Source: Symbiodinium natans
Taxonomy: Eukaryota; Sar; Dinophyceae; Suessiales; Symbiodiniaceae
DNA length: 64,000 bases
Reading direction: 5' to 3'
Assembly (NCBI GenBank): GCA_905221605.1
Contig: CAJNDS010002326.1
Coordinates: 126,001-190,000, forward strand
The translations under genes were made by a program, and so were the position numbers. A model generated the notes under the pieces. That model saw only the letters and a program-made list of their open reading frames with translations, did no database searches and was not told where the DNA came from. Within the stretch, counting starts at the first letter, position 1. Each line of letters begins with the position of its first letter. Below are positions 24,676-35,065 of the stretch, in pieces.

Positions 24676-24699
24676 ATGTTCCCCCCCCCCCCCCCCCCC
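24676..24699 (+). repeat. Poly-C tract
   Basis: About 23 consecutive C bases; homopolymer, so the length is likely approximate in the assembly. Confidence 0.85.
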
Positions 24700-25440
24700 A
24701 CGTCCTCGATCCTTTGAAGGAGAGGGTCAAGGGTACCATGCAGCCTGAATCATTGAGTGAAGCCCAGGACAAGGTCAGCAAGGATCGGTCCAATCACAAG
24801 AAATTTCCAGAACTGTGAGATTGTCCTCCATTTCCTTCAGTCTCATCTTTACGTCTTCTTTATAATGGAACCCAGCGCAACAAGAGGGATTGGTCCTGAG
24901 GCAAGCAACGATTGCCTGCAATGTCTCACAATTCCTCGTGAACTTAGCCCAATCCCTGTGGTGCTCAATCTGGTAGAAGCAGTCCCAGCCTTCCATAGAG
25001 CATCGATCACAGCCTTGAAGGACCATAGCCACGCTCGCAAGCAAGCAAGCCAAGGTCGGTTGCATGACTGCCGAGGACGGATGCTGGTAAAAAAGAGCTT
25101 CGAGCCCAGTCTTATCTGATTGACACGTGTACACGGTCAGGTTTAAAGATGGTATCAGTGCAAGTGGCGATGAGCCATGCCGTGGTTCATAGTAATGTGA
25201 GCGTATGTATGAGCTCAACGAAATGCCAAATGAAGCCAGGTCTTTCGACGTGAATGTTGCTGGCTCTGAATCGAATGTGCACCCATGTCAGTCGCATTTG
25301 CTTTTTACATTTTTGCCAGACAAATCCAAGGAAGAACTTCATACCATCCTGTTTAAATCTGCTTGCTCCATATCAATTTTGGGGGCACAGAAGCTGTAGT
25401 GAGTGTTGGTGATGCATGCATGGCGTGTTTAGGTTGACCC

Positions 25441-25620
25441 TGTCAAGACCCCCCTGACACCCTAAAACCCCGCAAAACCTGCTCCGAAGTGGGCCTCAAC
25501 CAGCTTCCGCGTGGCCACGTCCAGGCCAGAGATGGCCTCGTCAAGGAGCAGCACCTGGGAGCTCTCTGCATCCCACATATACCCTAAACCCTGAACCCGA
25601 ACACCGCCAACATCCCCAAG
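25441..25620. repeat. Telomere-like repeat fragments flanking an exon
   Basis: Degenerate CCCTAAA/CCCTGAA units on both sides of the ABC exon (about 25458-25475 and 25575-25628). They look like intron sequence built from telomere-like repeats. Confidence 0.75.
25479..25565 (-). CDS. ABC transporter nucleotide-binding domain, single exon or fragment
   Basis: Encodes the Walker B strand and D-loop of an ABC ATPase: SQVLLLDEAISGLDVATRK. The usual threonine after DEA is isoleucine. It is bounded by an AG acceptor near 25566 and an AG|GT donor at 25478, so it is a proper exon shape. No Walker A, signature motif or other ABC exon was found within several kb on either side. It sits in the block unique to copy A. 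Either one exon of a gene with large introns, or a stranded fragment. Confidence 0.7.
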
Positions 25621-25744
25621 CACCCTAAACACCAAACGCCGCCAACCCCCGCTGCCCCCCACCCCCCCAACAAAAAAATGAAAAAACTAATATAATAATA
25701 ATACTCAAAATAACAATAATAATATATATATATATATATATATA

Positions 25745-26025
25745 ACGGTTGTTCGAAATTGCTTCATGGCAAAACGACCATTCTTCGCTAAAAGCTCTTT
25801 GTGTTTCGCGGGCCCATCGCGGACTTTCGCGGAGCCTATTTCACACCCGATTAGGTACCTATTTTGCACCCGTATTAGCTGCTGTGCAAGCAGTACTAGC
25901 ACAAAACTTCGCGAAAACGTGATTTGTCTTTCGCGGCCCATCGCGGACTTTCGCGGACCCTCATTTCCATCATCTGATGGTCGCCCCAGTATAACTCGAA
26001 GACAAGGAGGGTTTTGAACAACCCT
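25745..26025. mobile_element. Candidate MITE (281 bp) with terminal inverted repeats
   Basis: The left end ACGGTTGTTCGAAATTG and the right end (reverse complement AGGGTTGTTCAAAACCC) match at 13 of 17 positions. Both ends abut (TA)n runs, as expected for TA-target insertion of a Tc1/mariner-type non-autonomous element. Inside, a GC-rich motif around TCGCGGACTTTCGCGGA occurs twice in direct orientation (about 25807-25833 and 25935-25960). No coding capacity. Confidence 0.55.
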
Positions 26026-26075
26026 CATATATATATATATATGTATCAAATTAAGCCTCCCCAAACCCCGAACCG

Positions 26076-26780
26076 ACCTCTCCTTCCTGCCTGCTAGTGC
26101 ACGGGCAGCCACAGCAAGGAGCTCAGAGGATCCCCCTGCAAGGCGCCCATCTTTGTCGCCTGCACTGCGATGACTTGCCAACGAGCTTGCTACAGTTTAC
26201 GAAAGTCCGTGCGAAGGCGTGCGAATGTGACGCTACGGCTTGGCACACGCAACACAGATGCTCTTGGACATGTGACGCTGGGGATTTGCAAGCACAACAA
26301 AAACATCAATGCACGTTAATAGAGTAGGAAATTTCAGCCAAATTAAGTTGAAGAGCCGAAGGCAAGAGAGGGGGGGGCTCAAGGGCCCCCCCCCCAAATC
26401 GAGAAAACACCCCGCGCCCTTTCCGTAAGGCCGCAAGCAAGGCATTTCCTTGTGACTGCTCTCAAGGTGGGGGGCCCTCCCCGCGACACCTTCAATCCCT
26501 GATATATCAGGGACTGAGGCCCGGAAGTCCTATTTGTCCCAAAACAAGAAGGTTGCAAACAAAAACTCCCACAACCTCCAAACGAGCTCGCTTTCGTGAC
26601 TTTCACTTATGGAACGCAGGGGACCTGGGCCTCGGCCTCTTTCTTCAAGTGCAAACGGTGAAGCCACATTCTCCGCCACCTGCATCGGACGAAGATGGTC
26701 CAAGAATCAAAGAATCGCATCCTGCAAATGGCATCCTGCTGTGCACCCTACTGGTGCCCAAGCGTCCTTCCCGCCTTCCA
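26076..26780 (-). pseudogene. Degenerate copy of an exon pair intact at 32.6-33.2 kb
   Basis: Matches 32591-33240. The exon whose partner in copy B contains MQVAENVASPFALGV (32.8-33.2 kb frame) has here an insertion of about 20 bases before the Met and a loss of 8-10 bases after FAL, shifting the frame. No function is known for the family. Confidence 0.6.
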
Positions 26781-26840
26781 CAGCCTATACCGCCTATCCC
26801 TGAGAAAGCCGCAGTTTGCTTATTGGTCGCCTTCACGCCA

Positions 26841-29800
26841 GAGCTCCGCGCATCTCAGAGAGGCCAGGCCTGGAAAGTGCCGATTTTCCAGGAGCGCTGG
26901 CAGCTGAGCATCTGAGCGCAACCAGCGCACTGTTTTGTTTCGCCGGGTCCTGAACTCCGCGCGCAATCTCAGAAGAACATGCGAAGGCCTTTCCCCTTCG
27001 GCACCAATTCAACACTCAGCTTGCCCACGTGAGCATCGGCGAAAGTTGCTTCCCAAGGACTTGCAGGAATGCCTATTTACGTTCTGTGCTCGTCCCATCA
27101 CTTTGCAGAATCTGGAAATCTCTGAGGTTCGTTCCACCACCGCACAGTGGCACAAGCTACGGATTCCTGGTTAAATTCTCAGTCGGTAGTATCTTCGACA
27201 CGATTGAGCTTTTGTACAACTGATGTGACAGCAATTTGAGGCTGGAACCACATCAGGGCAAAGACTTGGACATGTTTGAATCGAGCAGGGCGGCCCGCTT
27301 TCTAATTCAAACCTGCATGCAGTCTCGTCGTGCAAAGCCTGTCGCTGCTCTTTATTTCATGGTGGCTGTAACGCAAACACGGTATGATCCATAGTCCTGC
27401 CTAATGAAAGAGACTCAGCACAGGCTGGCCGATGAAAAAACTTATGTGGCAGAAGTGGCATTCTGGATCATTCTGGGGTTCTCACCTGCACTACTCTTCC
27501 TGTAACATCTAGCTGAATCTAGCCTCCGGCAAAGCCCACAGGCACGCTAAAGCAGGTTTCACAACCGGTGAAGTACAAAAAACGATGATACATGATATGA
27601 TAGAAGCCAAACTTCTGGGTGGGCATGGCCCTCATTGCAGGGATGCCCCGAGCTCGAAAGCTCACGAACTCCGCGTGAGAGGCACCCTACATCCAGGCTC
27701 CTACTGCCCATCTTCTCAGCACAGCTTGAGTGAGCGAAAGTGCCCTGAAACCTTCAACTCTTTCTGGAACTGTCTCTGCCTTGGCAACCTAAGCTCATGG
27801 GGTGGGTCGGTCAGGGCACCTGCGCCAGGGTACAGGGCATGATCGCACAGGAGGCCCTCAAGTGTACCCCCCACAGAATGCAGCAGTACTCAGCAGGAAG
27901 CGGCGCCGACACGGGTTTAGGGTCCAGGTCAGGCCACTTCCTTACCGCTTTCTCCAAAGGTTTTTACAACTAGAACCGATCTCGCTGCCACACCAACTTC
28001 ATTCAATGTCTTCCCAGGACAGAGGAATCTCTGAACAGTCAAGGAAGTCGGTACTGGCAAGACTTCGCCCTGGAAGCGTCTTTGGAACTGCCATATTGCA
28101 CATACTCCTATTTATATTATATTCGGACTGAGTTCTCAAAGCATCGAAGACCTTCACAGGGATATCTCGGCCGGGGCTCACTGAGGAATTTCAAATTCTG
28201 ACCGCCTGCTTCGCAGCCAGAGCATTCTTTGCCCAGTGCCTTGGCACAGCTTTTGAGTGAAGGATACGTGGGCTCTATCTCTATGATGCTCTAAGCCCTC
28301 TGCACAACCCAGCCGAGATCTCCAGAGCGTCAAAGCATCGGTTCAAGTCAGGAACGGCCTCCACACAAAGCAACTGCGCAGCAGCTCGCGATGAATTTCC
28401 ACGATGCTGCGCCAGGCTGTGCAAGAAGATCTCTTGCAGACGAGCAGCTGCGACAAGGCTGCCGGAACTTAGCAAACAAAAACTGGTAACGTGATTCACA
28501 GGCATCTTGACCTCAGAAGGGGACCTGCCAAGTTTTGGCAGTTCGGAAAAGGCACCTGTGCCTTAGAAACAACCAGAGGCCAAACTGCAGTACCGCAACC
28601 CACCCAGACGGCTTCCCAGAAAGGTCAGCACATGTCCGCACCAAGCAGCGATGCCGCTTCGGCCTTGAGCAGTTTGCGCAGACACCTATTTTGCTTTGCT
28701 TTGCTTCTCAAAGCTCATGCACGCTCGGGGCCCCGCTGCATCGAAGTGCTATATACAAGGGAAAAATGGCGATCCCTGGGCTGCAAGCCGCAACACTCAG
28801 AAGTCGACATGCTCCCAGGAAACGTCTTGGCGAGCTGCGTTCAGACCCAGATCAGGTCATCGAAGATTGTGCCACAGCCTTGCACAATAATCCTTGCTGG
28901 AGCCACTGGTTTGCATCTGAGCGCAACGTTTGGGAAGCGCGAAAGCTGAGGCCAAAGCATGCCGCTCCACAGCAGCAGCTTTGGCTGTGGCCACCTCATC
29001 CTGCCGCAAAGAGGACAGTCTGGAAACATGCACGAGAAGCCTGCTCCAGATCCAGCGAAACGAAAGAGATTCTGAAGGTAGAATCTCTGTTGCTCAACCC
29101 AAGGCTGATCTTTCTGCCAAGAGAAATGCACACAGCTTCTCTCGGGCGAGTCCTCATCCTCGCCCGAAATGGATTCCTCATAGGCAATTGCAGGATCCTG
29201 AGCAGCACTGTGCATGTCGCAAAGGAGCAGTCGCTTTTCCACCGAGCTTACATTTTCGATGCCACAAGGTACGAAAGATCAGCACACCCACTTCCGTCAT
29301 CCCTCTTCCAGTACTCTTCTTGCAAGGGTAAAGCGGGCCTCTCCACCAGAAGCGGTCTCGGACGAGCCCGTGATGGGCTCCTGCAGCTGACCCGACGAAG
29401 CTTTGGTTGAGGTTTCTAGTGAGGCGTGGCTCGACATACTCAAACTGCTGCAAGCATGTCCAGCGCACCTGCAACACCCCCTGCTGGTGCGTGACATGGG
29501 CCACATGAGCGTACATGCGTCCTCTGGAATCATATCGGGCACCCCAGTCTTTACACGGCGGGAGCGGATCACCTGGCCGAAGCTCGTCACAGAGTGGCGT
29601 GGCCAAAGGTGGAAAGAGGTGGCAAGATGCCTTGTCGGAATGAGCCAGTGCCTTCGTAGGACGGAACTCTGCAGCCTCAAGGGGCATCTTTTTCCCATTC
29701 TTTTCCCGTCCTTTTCCCGAGTCATAGCAAGAAGCCCAGCTAAGCTGAAGACCTTCGGGTTGAGGCCTCCAGCCTTGACCACTTGCTCGGCCTGAACGAA

Positions 29801-32800
29801 AACATCCCACACTAAAGTCACACAAGTAGTCGCAAGAGTAGTCTCAAGAGCCCATCTCAGCGTCACAATTCGTCGAAGAGTTGTCCGAAGAGTTGTGCCG
29901 AAGAGTGCCAACCCGTGGAGGACGTGCGAAGCGCCTCGTGCCCTGGGTCCACCTCCAAGGCACCACCAAATCAACCAAACCAACGGACCGTTTTGGAGGC
30001 TCCCGCGGGCTCCCGGCCTCAAGGGTTAGTCCAGGGGGCGGGCCGATGGCCTGCAGCTCGAGAACCTGTCCAATCGAGTCTCCAAAATTAGGGGCTCTGC
30101 TGCTGTTCGTGATGCTTCCTGCCTCCGAGTTCAGCAGATCGTCCAGCGAGTCCAGTCCTGTGCAGCGATTGCCCAGAAAAGCAAATTGAGTCGCACAGGT
30201 ATGTCAGGGTGCCAGCAGATTCTGTGGCTCCAGGCCATAGCAAGTCTTGGCAATATCGCTATTTTAGTGCAGATGTTCTTATCAGTCGGTTCAGGTTTGG
30301 GTGCCGCGGAAGAAGGTGCCGTGCCGCTCCTACTTTGCGTCGCAGAAGGTTACAGACACCAATGCACAAGCTCCTGCCACGCCCGATTCCGCGAAATCGT
30401 CGGGCAGTACATACTCCGTGCCACTTTGACCTTCCCAATCTGGACGTACAAAGGGGTACAATATCTCAGTACCAGTGAGGCGAGGCAGACATTAACCCCG
30501 CACCTTCTTCAAAGTACGACATGAAGGCTGCCAGGTCATTGCAAGCCTACGGATGCGAGATGAAGCAGCGATGTGACATACAGGCTGCAAGAAGCCTCGT
30601 CGTAGGCCATGTACCTGAGTTCGATAGCGCTGAGCGTTTTGGATCTCTCACAACGGAATGCAGATTCAGGCCCAGCTGAGACCAAAACTCTGCCATCTCG
30701 CAGAGGTCGAGCCCGTAGAGTGGGTTGAATTCTTCTGCCTGTCCGCAGGCTGTGCTCAGAACAGCTAGGCCAGCTAGGGTTGTGTCAGTGGTGCCTGAGG
30801 GTCCAGAGCGGCTTCATGTTCTGCAGCCTGCTCCTTAGCAGACCTTGGCCGTGACACTTCCTAGGAGCTGAGTCGCTTTTCGTCACAATGCTGATCTGAG
30901 TGCTCTTCCCAGCGAAAACAACGAACTCTTCCCCTGGAAGGCCGTTCACCTTTCGGATAATCAGGTAAGACGCCCTGCCAGAAACGACGCAAATTCTAGA
31001 AGGCTTGTGGCGGCCTTCAACAGGCCTGTGCGATGGCGCAACCACATGGCAAAGGTGGCGCCATCCTGTTGAGCTTCTGAAACAGACCCAAGCTTGGGAA
31101 GATGTGAGCGCCTGCCTTCGTGTATTGCTTGAGCTCTGCAGGGGCCTGCTGCTAGAGAACATCAAAACCAAACGGGGGAAAGAAGGAGATGAAGATGGGA
31201 AGTGCCTCGTGGTGCAACACCGCCAAGGATACATTCCGCCCAGGCCTCAGACTGATGCGAATGGTCCCGAATGGTGAAGTGATCAACCATTGAGCCGTTG
31301 AGTGCTATGAGCTGCTAGTCCCATCAAAGAACTCATTGCAGTTGACCGAGGGGGCTTCGCTCGCCTCACTCGCGTGAGCAAACTCGAGGGATCATTGTTC
31401 TTACCTCAGGTGAAGCACTCAGCCTCAGCCCACTTGTGTACCATCAATGGGAACAAGTTGAGCAGAGAACCCCATCCGCAAGCGGACTTGACGGGCATGT
31501 CAGCGGCCAGCATGGCGGCCATTGCCTCCGTGGCATCTGCAATGTCCTGAAAAGCAGGATACTTATTCACATACGACTGCGTGCTGCAAGCGGAGCCTTC
31601 TGCAGATTGGCAACGATCATCTCTTCCATTGCAGCTCCTCCAGCAAGACACTACCGAACAGCACACCTGTACTGAGCCCGATCGCTTTGAACGGCTGGAG
31701 CCAACAATGCCAGCGGCAGAAAGGACAGCATGCGACCAGCAAAAGACCAATGTATTGGCCACAGGGACGGAGAGGAACAGCAGGCTCGGTGCTGGACTTG
31801 TTTTGCCGCATCAGTCCTCACATGAACAAGACCCTGAAGCGAGAAGATACTTCGAGGAATAGCTCGGGACGGATAAGAGTGCGAACACCCTGGGCGCCAC
31901 AAAAAACCCATAGCAACTGGCACTACCCAAAGTTGCTGCAGCCCACCCCATGACAAAAAAAAATCACTGTCGGGACTACACAAAGTCTTGCCCCAAACCT
32001 CGAAGCATAGCCTGTATATGACACATGTGAAACATGTGTGAACACGTTGCGAGAAAAAAACATGGAACAACTGTTCGATATAAATCACACTATCCCTCGC
32101 TCCTTCGCTTCTGGGGCCTCAGCTCTAATGAGTTGCATGGTAGGCAAGGCAGCGCCACAGCCATGGCTTCACTCTGATCGCCTCTCTACTTATTGCCGAG
32201 GCTTCTGCTGATTTTTTCGCCGACGCTTGAGGCTTCAGCTGAGCACTTGCTGGCTCGCCCCTGCTCTGCCCCCACACTCTCGCGCCTTTTGCATGCTTGC
32301 GCTGCTCCCTCGTTGGTGCGCCGCGTGTTGAACCAACATCAAGCCAGAAAAGGAAAACACCTTTTCGCTGAAGATATCTGAAGATGTTTCGCAGTAAAGT
32401 TGCTTGTCATGCCGCGGTGGCGAACTTTTCCTCCGAGCAGCGCAGCCGTGCGATCTAGCTTGTTTACGGAGAACCTGGTCGAGGTGACCCTGCTCGAGAA
32501 ACACTCGAGAATCATTAACAGCTCAGGTAGACGCAGAGTCGTCATCTGCCTGCAGAAACATCTCATGTTCGATCAGATCCTCATGAGTATGACCTCTCCT
32601 TCCCGCCTGCTAGTGCACGGGCAGCCACAGCAAGGAGCTCAGAGGATCCCCCTGCAAGGCGCCCATCTTTGTCGCCTGCACTGCGACGACTTGCCAACGA
32701 GCTTACTAGAGTTTACTAAAGCCCGTTCAACCTCTCCTGCGCATGCCATGCCTCGATCACCTGCTTTTGGATGGCTGCTAGTGCTCCAGTAGCCACCTGG

Positions 32801-33240
32801 GACACTTGTCAAGCCAAACTGCGTACCTGCGGCTGCGATTCACCGGCAAGGCCACCAGCTCGCTCTGCGTGGAAAACATGCCATCCTCCGTTTGGCGAAA
32901 CGGCTCCAGTGGATTCCAGAAGCCAGCAGTTCCCAACAAAAATATGAGCACAGATGAGCACAGGCTTGGCCGTCCTGGGGCCCAAGAGAAGTGCAGGCCA
33001 GCAAAGGCTGCCCAACCTGAAACAGATTTCACAGAACGTTCTCAAATTCTCAAAACCTTCACTCCAGCGTGGAATCGCGTAGAACTGTGCCAAGCCCTGG
33101 GCCTCGGCCTCCTTCTTGGTAACACCAAGGGCAAAGGGCGAAGCAACATTTTCCGCCACCTGCATCGACCCAAGAATCGCGCATCCTGCAAATATCTGCA
33201 AATGGCATCTTTGGCATCCTACCTGTACCCTGATGGCATC
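26841..33240. repeat. Tandem segmental duplication, copy B
   Basis: Second copy of the unit at 14831-26780, lacking the two extra blocks, hence about 6.4 kb. It starts within about 60 bases of the end of copy A. Confidence 0.93.
28280..31700 (-). pseudogene. Duplicated gene of unknown function, copy B (damaged)
   Basis: Counterparts of most copy-A exons are present and similar: about 30520-30610 contains RYMAYDEASCSLYVTS, about 30900-30960 VNGLPGEEFVVFAGKSTQ, 29900-30080 GPPPGLTLEAGS. Two lesions hit exons that are open in A. One base is lost near 31635 in the exon encoding the LEEAAMEEM region. A CGA codon of A (19331-19333) is TGA here (31406-31408), directly before a conserved GTAAGA donor. 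Other exons keep their frame, one by compensating indels (28361-28400). It may be a pseudogene, or use altered splicing. Confidence 0.55.
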
Positions 33241-33330
33241 CCCTTTGCCAGCTGTGCGCCCCCCAGCGCCTCAATATTTGCCACAGCTACAGATGCCATC
33301 TCCTTGCACAAGAAGTCATTCTTCCACTTT
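32591..33330 (-). CDS. Unidentified exons upstream of copy B gene
   Basis: Two minus-strand exons read well. About 33220-33325: FLCKEMASVAVANIEALGGA, followed by QLAKGMPSG. About 33095-33190, after CAG|GA: ILGSMQVAENVASPFALGVT and KKEAEAQ. They probably belong to the 5' part of the duplicated gene, since transcription runs right to left. Family not recognised; the second exon is broken in the copy at 26.6-26.8 kb. Confidence 0.45.
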
Positions 33331-33779
33331 CCATTCACGGATCAACCCCACTCACTGCTCTAGTTGTCCTCCCCGTGAAAGATCATCTGGGCAAGAGGGA
33401 CACCCTGCCACTGAAGCCGGAGCTGTCATGAAAAGCTACAGCCGTGTTCGTCCTATTTCGTCCTCAAGCTCCCAAGAGCCTCCACAGATGCTGCGTCACC
33501 GACCGCAAAGATCTGTCCTTGGCCCAGCGGTTCCAGCACCGCACCTGCCATCGCGACTGCAAAAGCAAAAAACGTGTGAGATCACGAATGAGCACTCGCA
33601 CTCACGCGAGAACTGGGCGGACCCTGAGTCACTTCTTCAACGCTGGTCAGGCCCATGTGGCTGCTGCAGAGAACCTGCAAAGCGCTCTGAGTTTTACTAG
33701 GATGAATATACCAGTTTTTTGCTTCGTTGCGTGTCTTTGTCTGCTTGTGTTTTTGGGTATCAAGGCTCCACCTCCCGAT

Positions 33780-34330
33780 CTCCCCTTCGGCTACTGGGAG
33801 GCCGAACCCAAAAAGAGGTGTTGGGTGGCGGACCCTAAACCCGAAGAGTTCACCCCAAAATGGGGATGTTCACATAGCGGGAGATGTTGGGCGCGCAAAC
33901 CCTAAACCCTGTTAATGCTGGCTGGGAAACCCTGAAACCAAAAACGGGGGGCATGGCGACCAAAAACGGTTGGGTGGTTAGCCCTAAAGATGCTCAAGAA
34001 ATGCTACAAAGATGCTGTGTCACCCATCTGGGTGGCAAGTCTGACAACCCAACGTCTTGGACGTGGCAAACCCAAAACCCTAAAGGACTTGTTGGGTGGC
34101 GAGCCCTAAACCCTAAACAAGATGTTGGGCGGCAAGCCCTAAACCCTGTTGTTGCTGGGTGGCAAACCCAAAACCCGAAGACGGTCTGGCCAACCCCAAA
34201 CCCTAAAAATGTCGGGTGGCAAACCCGACACCCAGAAGAGATGCTGGCTGGCACAGATAGGTGGAAAGCCCCGGCAACCGAATGCTCTGAGCATGGCAGG
34301 AGCGCCAAACCTAAACCTTCAAAGGAATGC
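33780..34330 (+). repeat. Degenerate minisatellite built on CCCTAAA
   Basis: Repeating units of roughly 35-60 bases, each with gttgggtggc followed by aaccctaaacccta-like telomeric units. Read on the plus strand it yields monotonous WQTQNPK-type peptides, which I regard as a by-product and not a gene. Confidence 0.8.
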
Positions 34331-35060
34331 GCCGATTTTTGCCATGGGCTCGCGGAAAACGGTTTTTGGTCTCTGAAGCGGGCCTTTGCACAAGCCACAA
34401 CGGCTTGATTGCAGCACTTTGCGGCCAAACACACATAGGTGTGTGTGTGGACGACTCGCATCTTCTGTCGTCCAGCCAATCAGCCTGCTAAAAGAAGGCC
34501 GCGAACGCGAGCAAACAACCATGTCTGCAACTGCAGACTACGGGGCGCAAGCCCAACTCAGTTGCAGCCATGTCAATGTATTTCCCAAAAGGAAAGAGCT
34601 GCGCTGAGGGCGACACAGCTGGAGACGCCAGCATGATAAACTGATCTGTTGGAAGACGTTGCGATTTTGTTCAGAAGCCTGAATGAATATTGAATGCCCT
34701 GCAACATGGACCTGCCAGCTCCAGACATGCCTCACCGCAACCACAACGAGTTTTTCCAGCCTGAGTCACAAGTCAAACGCTCGAAGCCAGACAAAAAGGC
34801 TCTCTGGACCCTTGCTGACGGCTGACCGCCGTTCTTGAAACACACAATATGAATTGGCATCGGAGTGACCTGGCTGAGCCAATCGAAAAGACCCTCTTGC
34901 ATGAGACTGCGAAAGTTGCCGCAATGGTTAAGGCGCCGTAAGTCCTGTACCCTAAACTCCTAAACCCACATCCTGGGCCAAGGCTGGCTTTGGCTTTGGG
35001 CTGCTTTCAACGCTGGCACTGCCTGGGCCGCCCCGACTGTCCGCCATGCGGAACGCAGAG
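34331..35060. other. Spacer, no gene recognised
   Basis: Overlapping short frames only. A few CCCTAAA-like units at about 34948-34968. It is the 3' flank of the CCCH gene. Confidence 0.4.
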
Positions 35061-35065
35061 TTTCG

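Larger units (their letters stand above)
14831..26780. repeat. Tandem segmental duplication, copy A
   Basis: Aligns head-to-tail with 26841-33240. Matched anchors: 14831/26841 (gagctccg.gcatctcagag), 17329/29335, 19056/31101, 24035/32393, 26076/32591. The offset is near 12.0 kb up to about 19.8 kb, then drops to about 8.35 kb and 6.5 kb because copy A has two extra blocks (about 19830-23665 and 24240-26076). Identity varies from perfect over about 269 bases to roughly 85-95 percent, with many small indels. The end of A abuts the start of B, as expected for unequal exchange. Confidence 0.93.

Noticed and set aside
28535-29410. Plus-strand open frame of 291 codons
   Set aside because: It overlaps minus-strand exons conserved between the duplicates. 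The matching plus-strand frame in copy A (16524-17066) is interrupted, and no motif is seen.
33727-34408. Plus-strand protein with WQTQNPK-like repeats
   Set aside because: Direct translation of telomere-like CCCTAAACCC words; no start context or partner exons.
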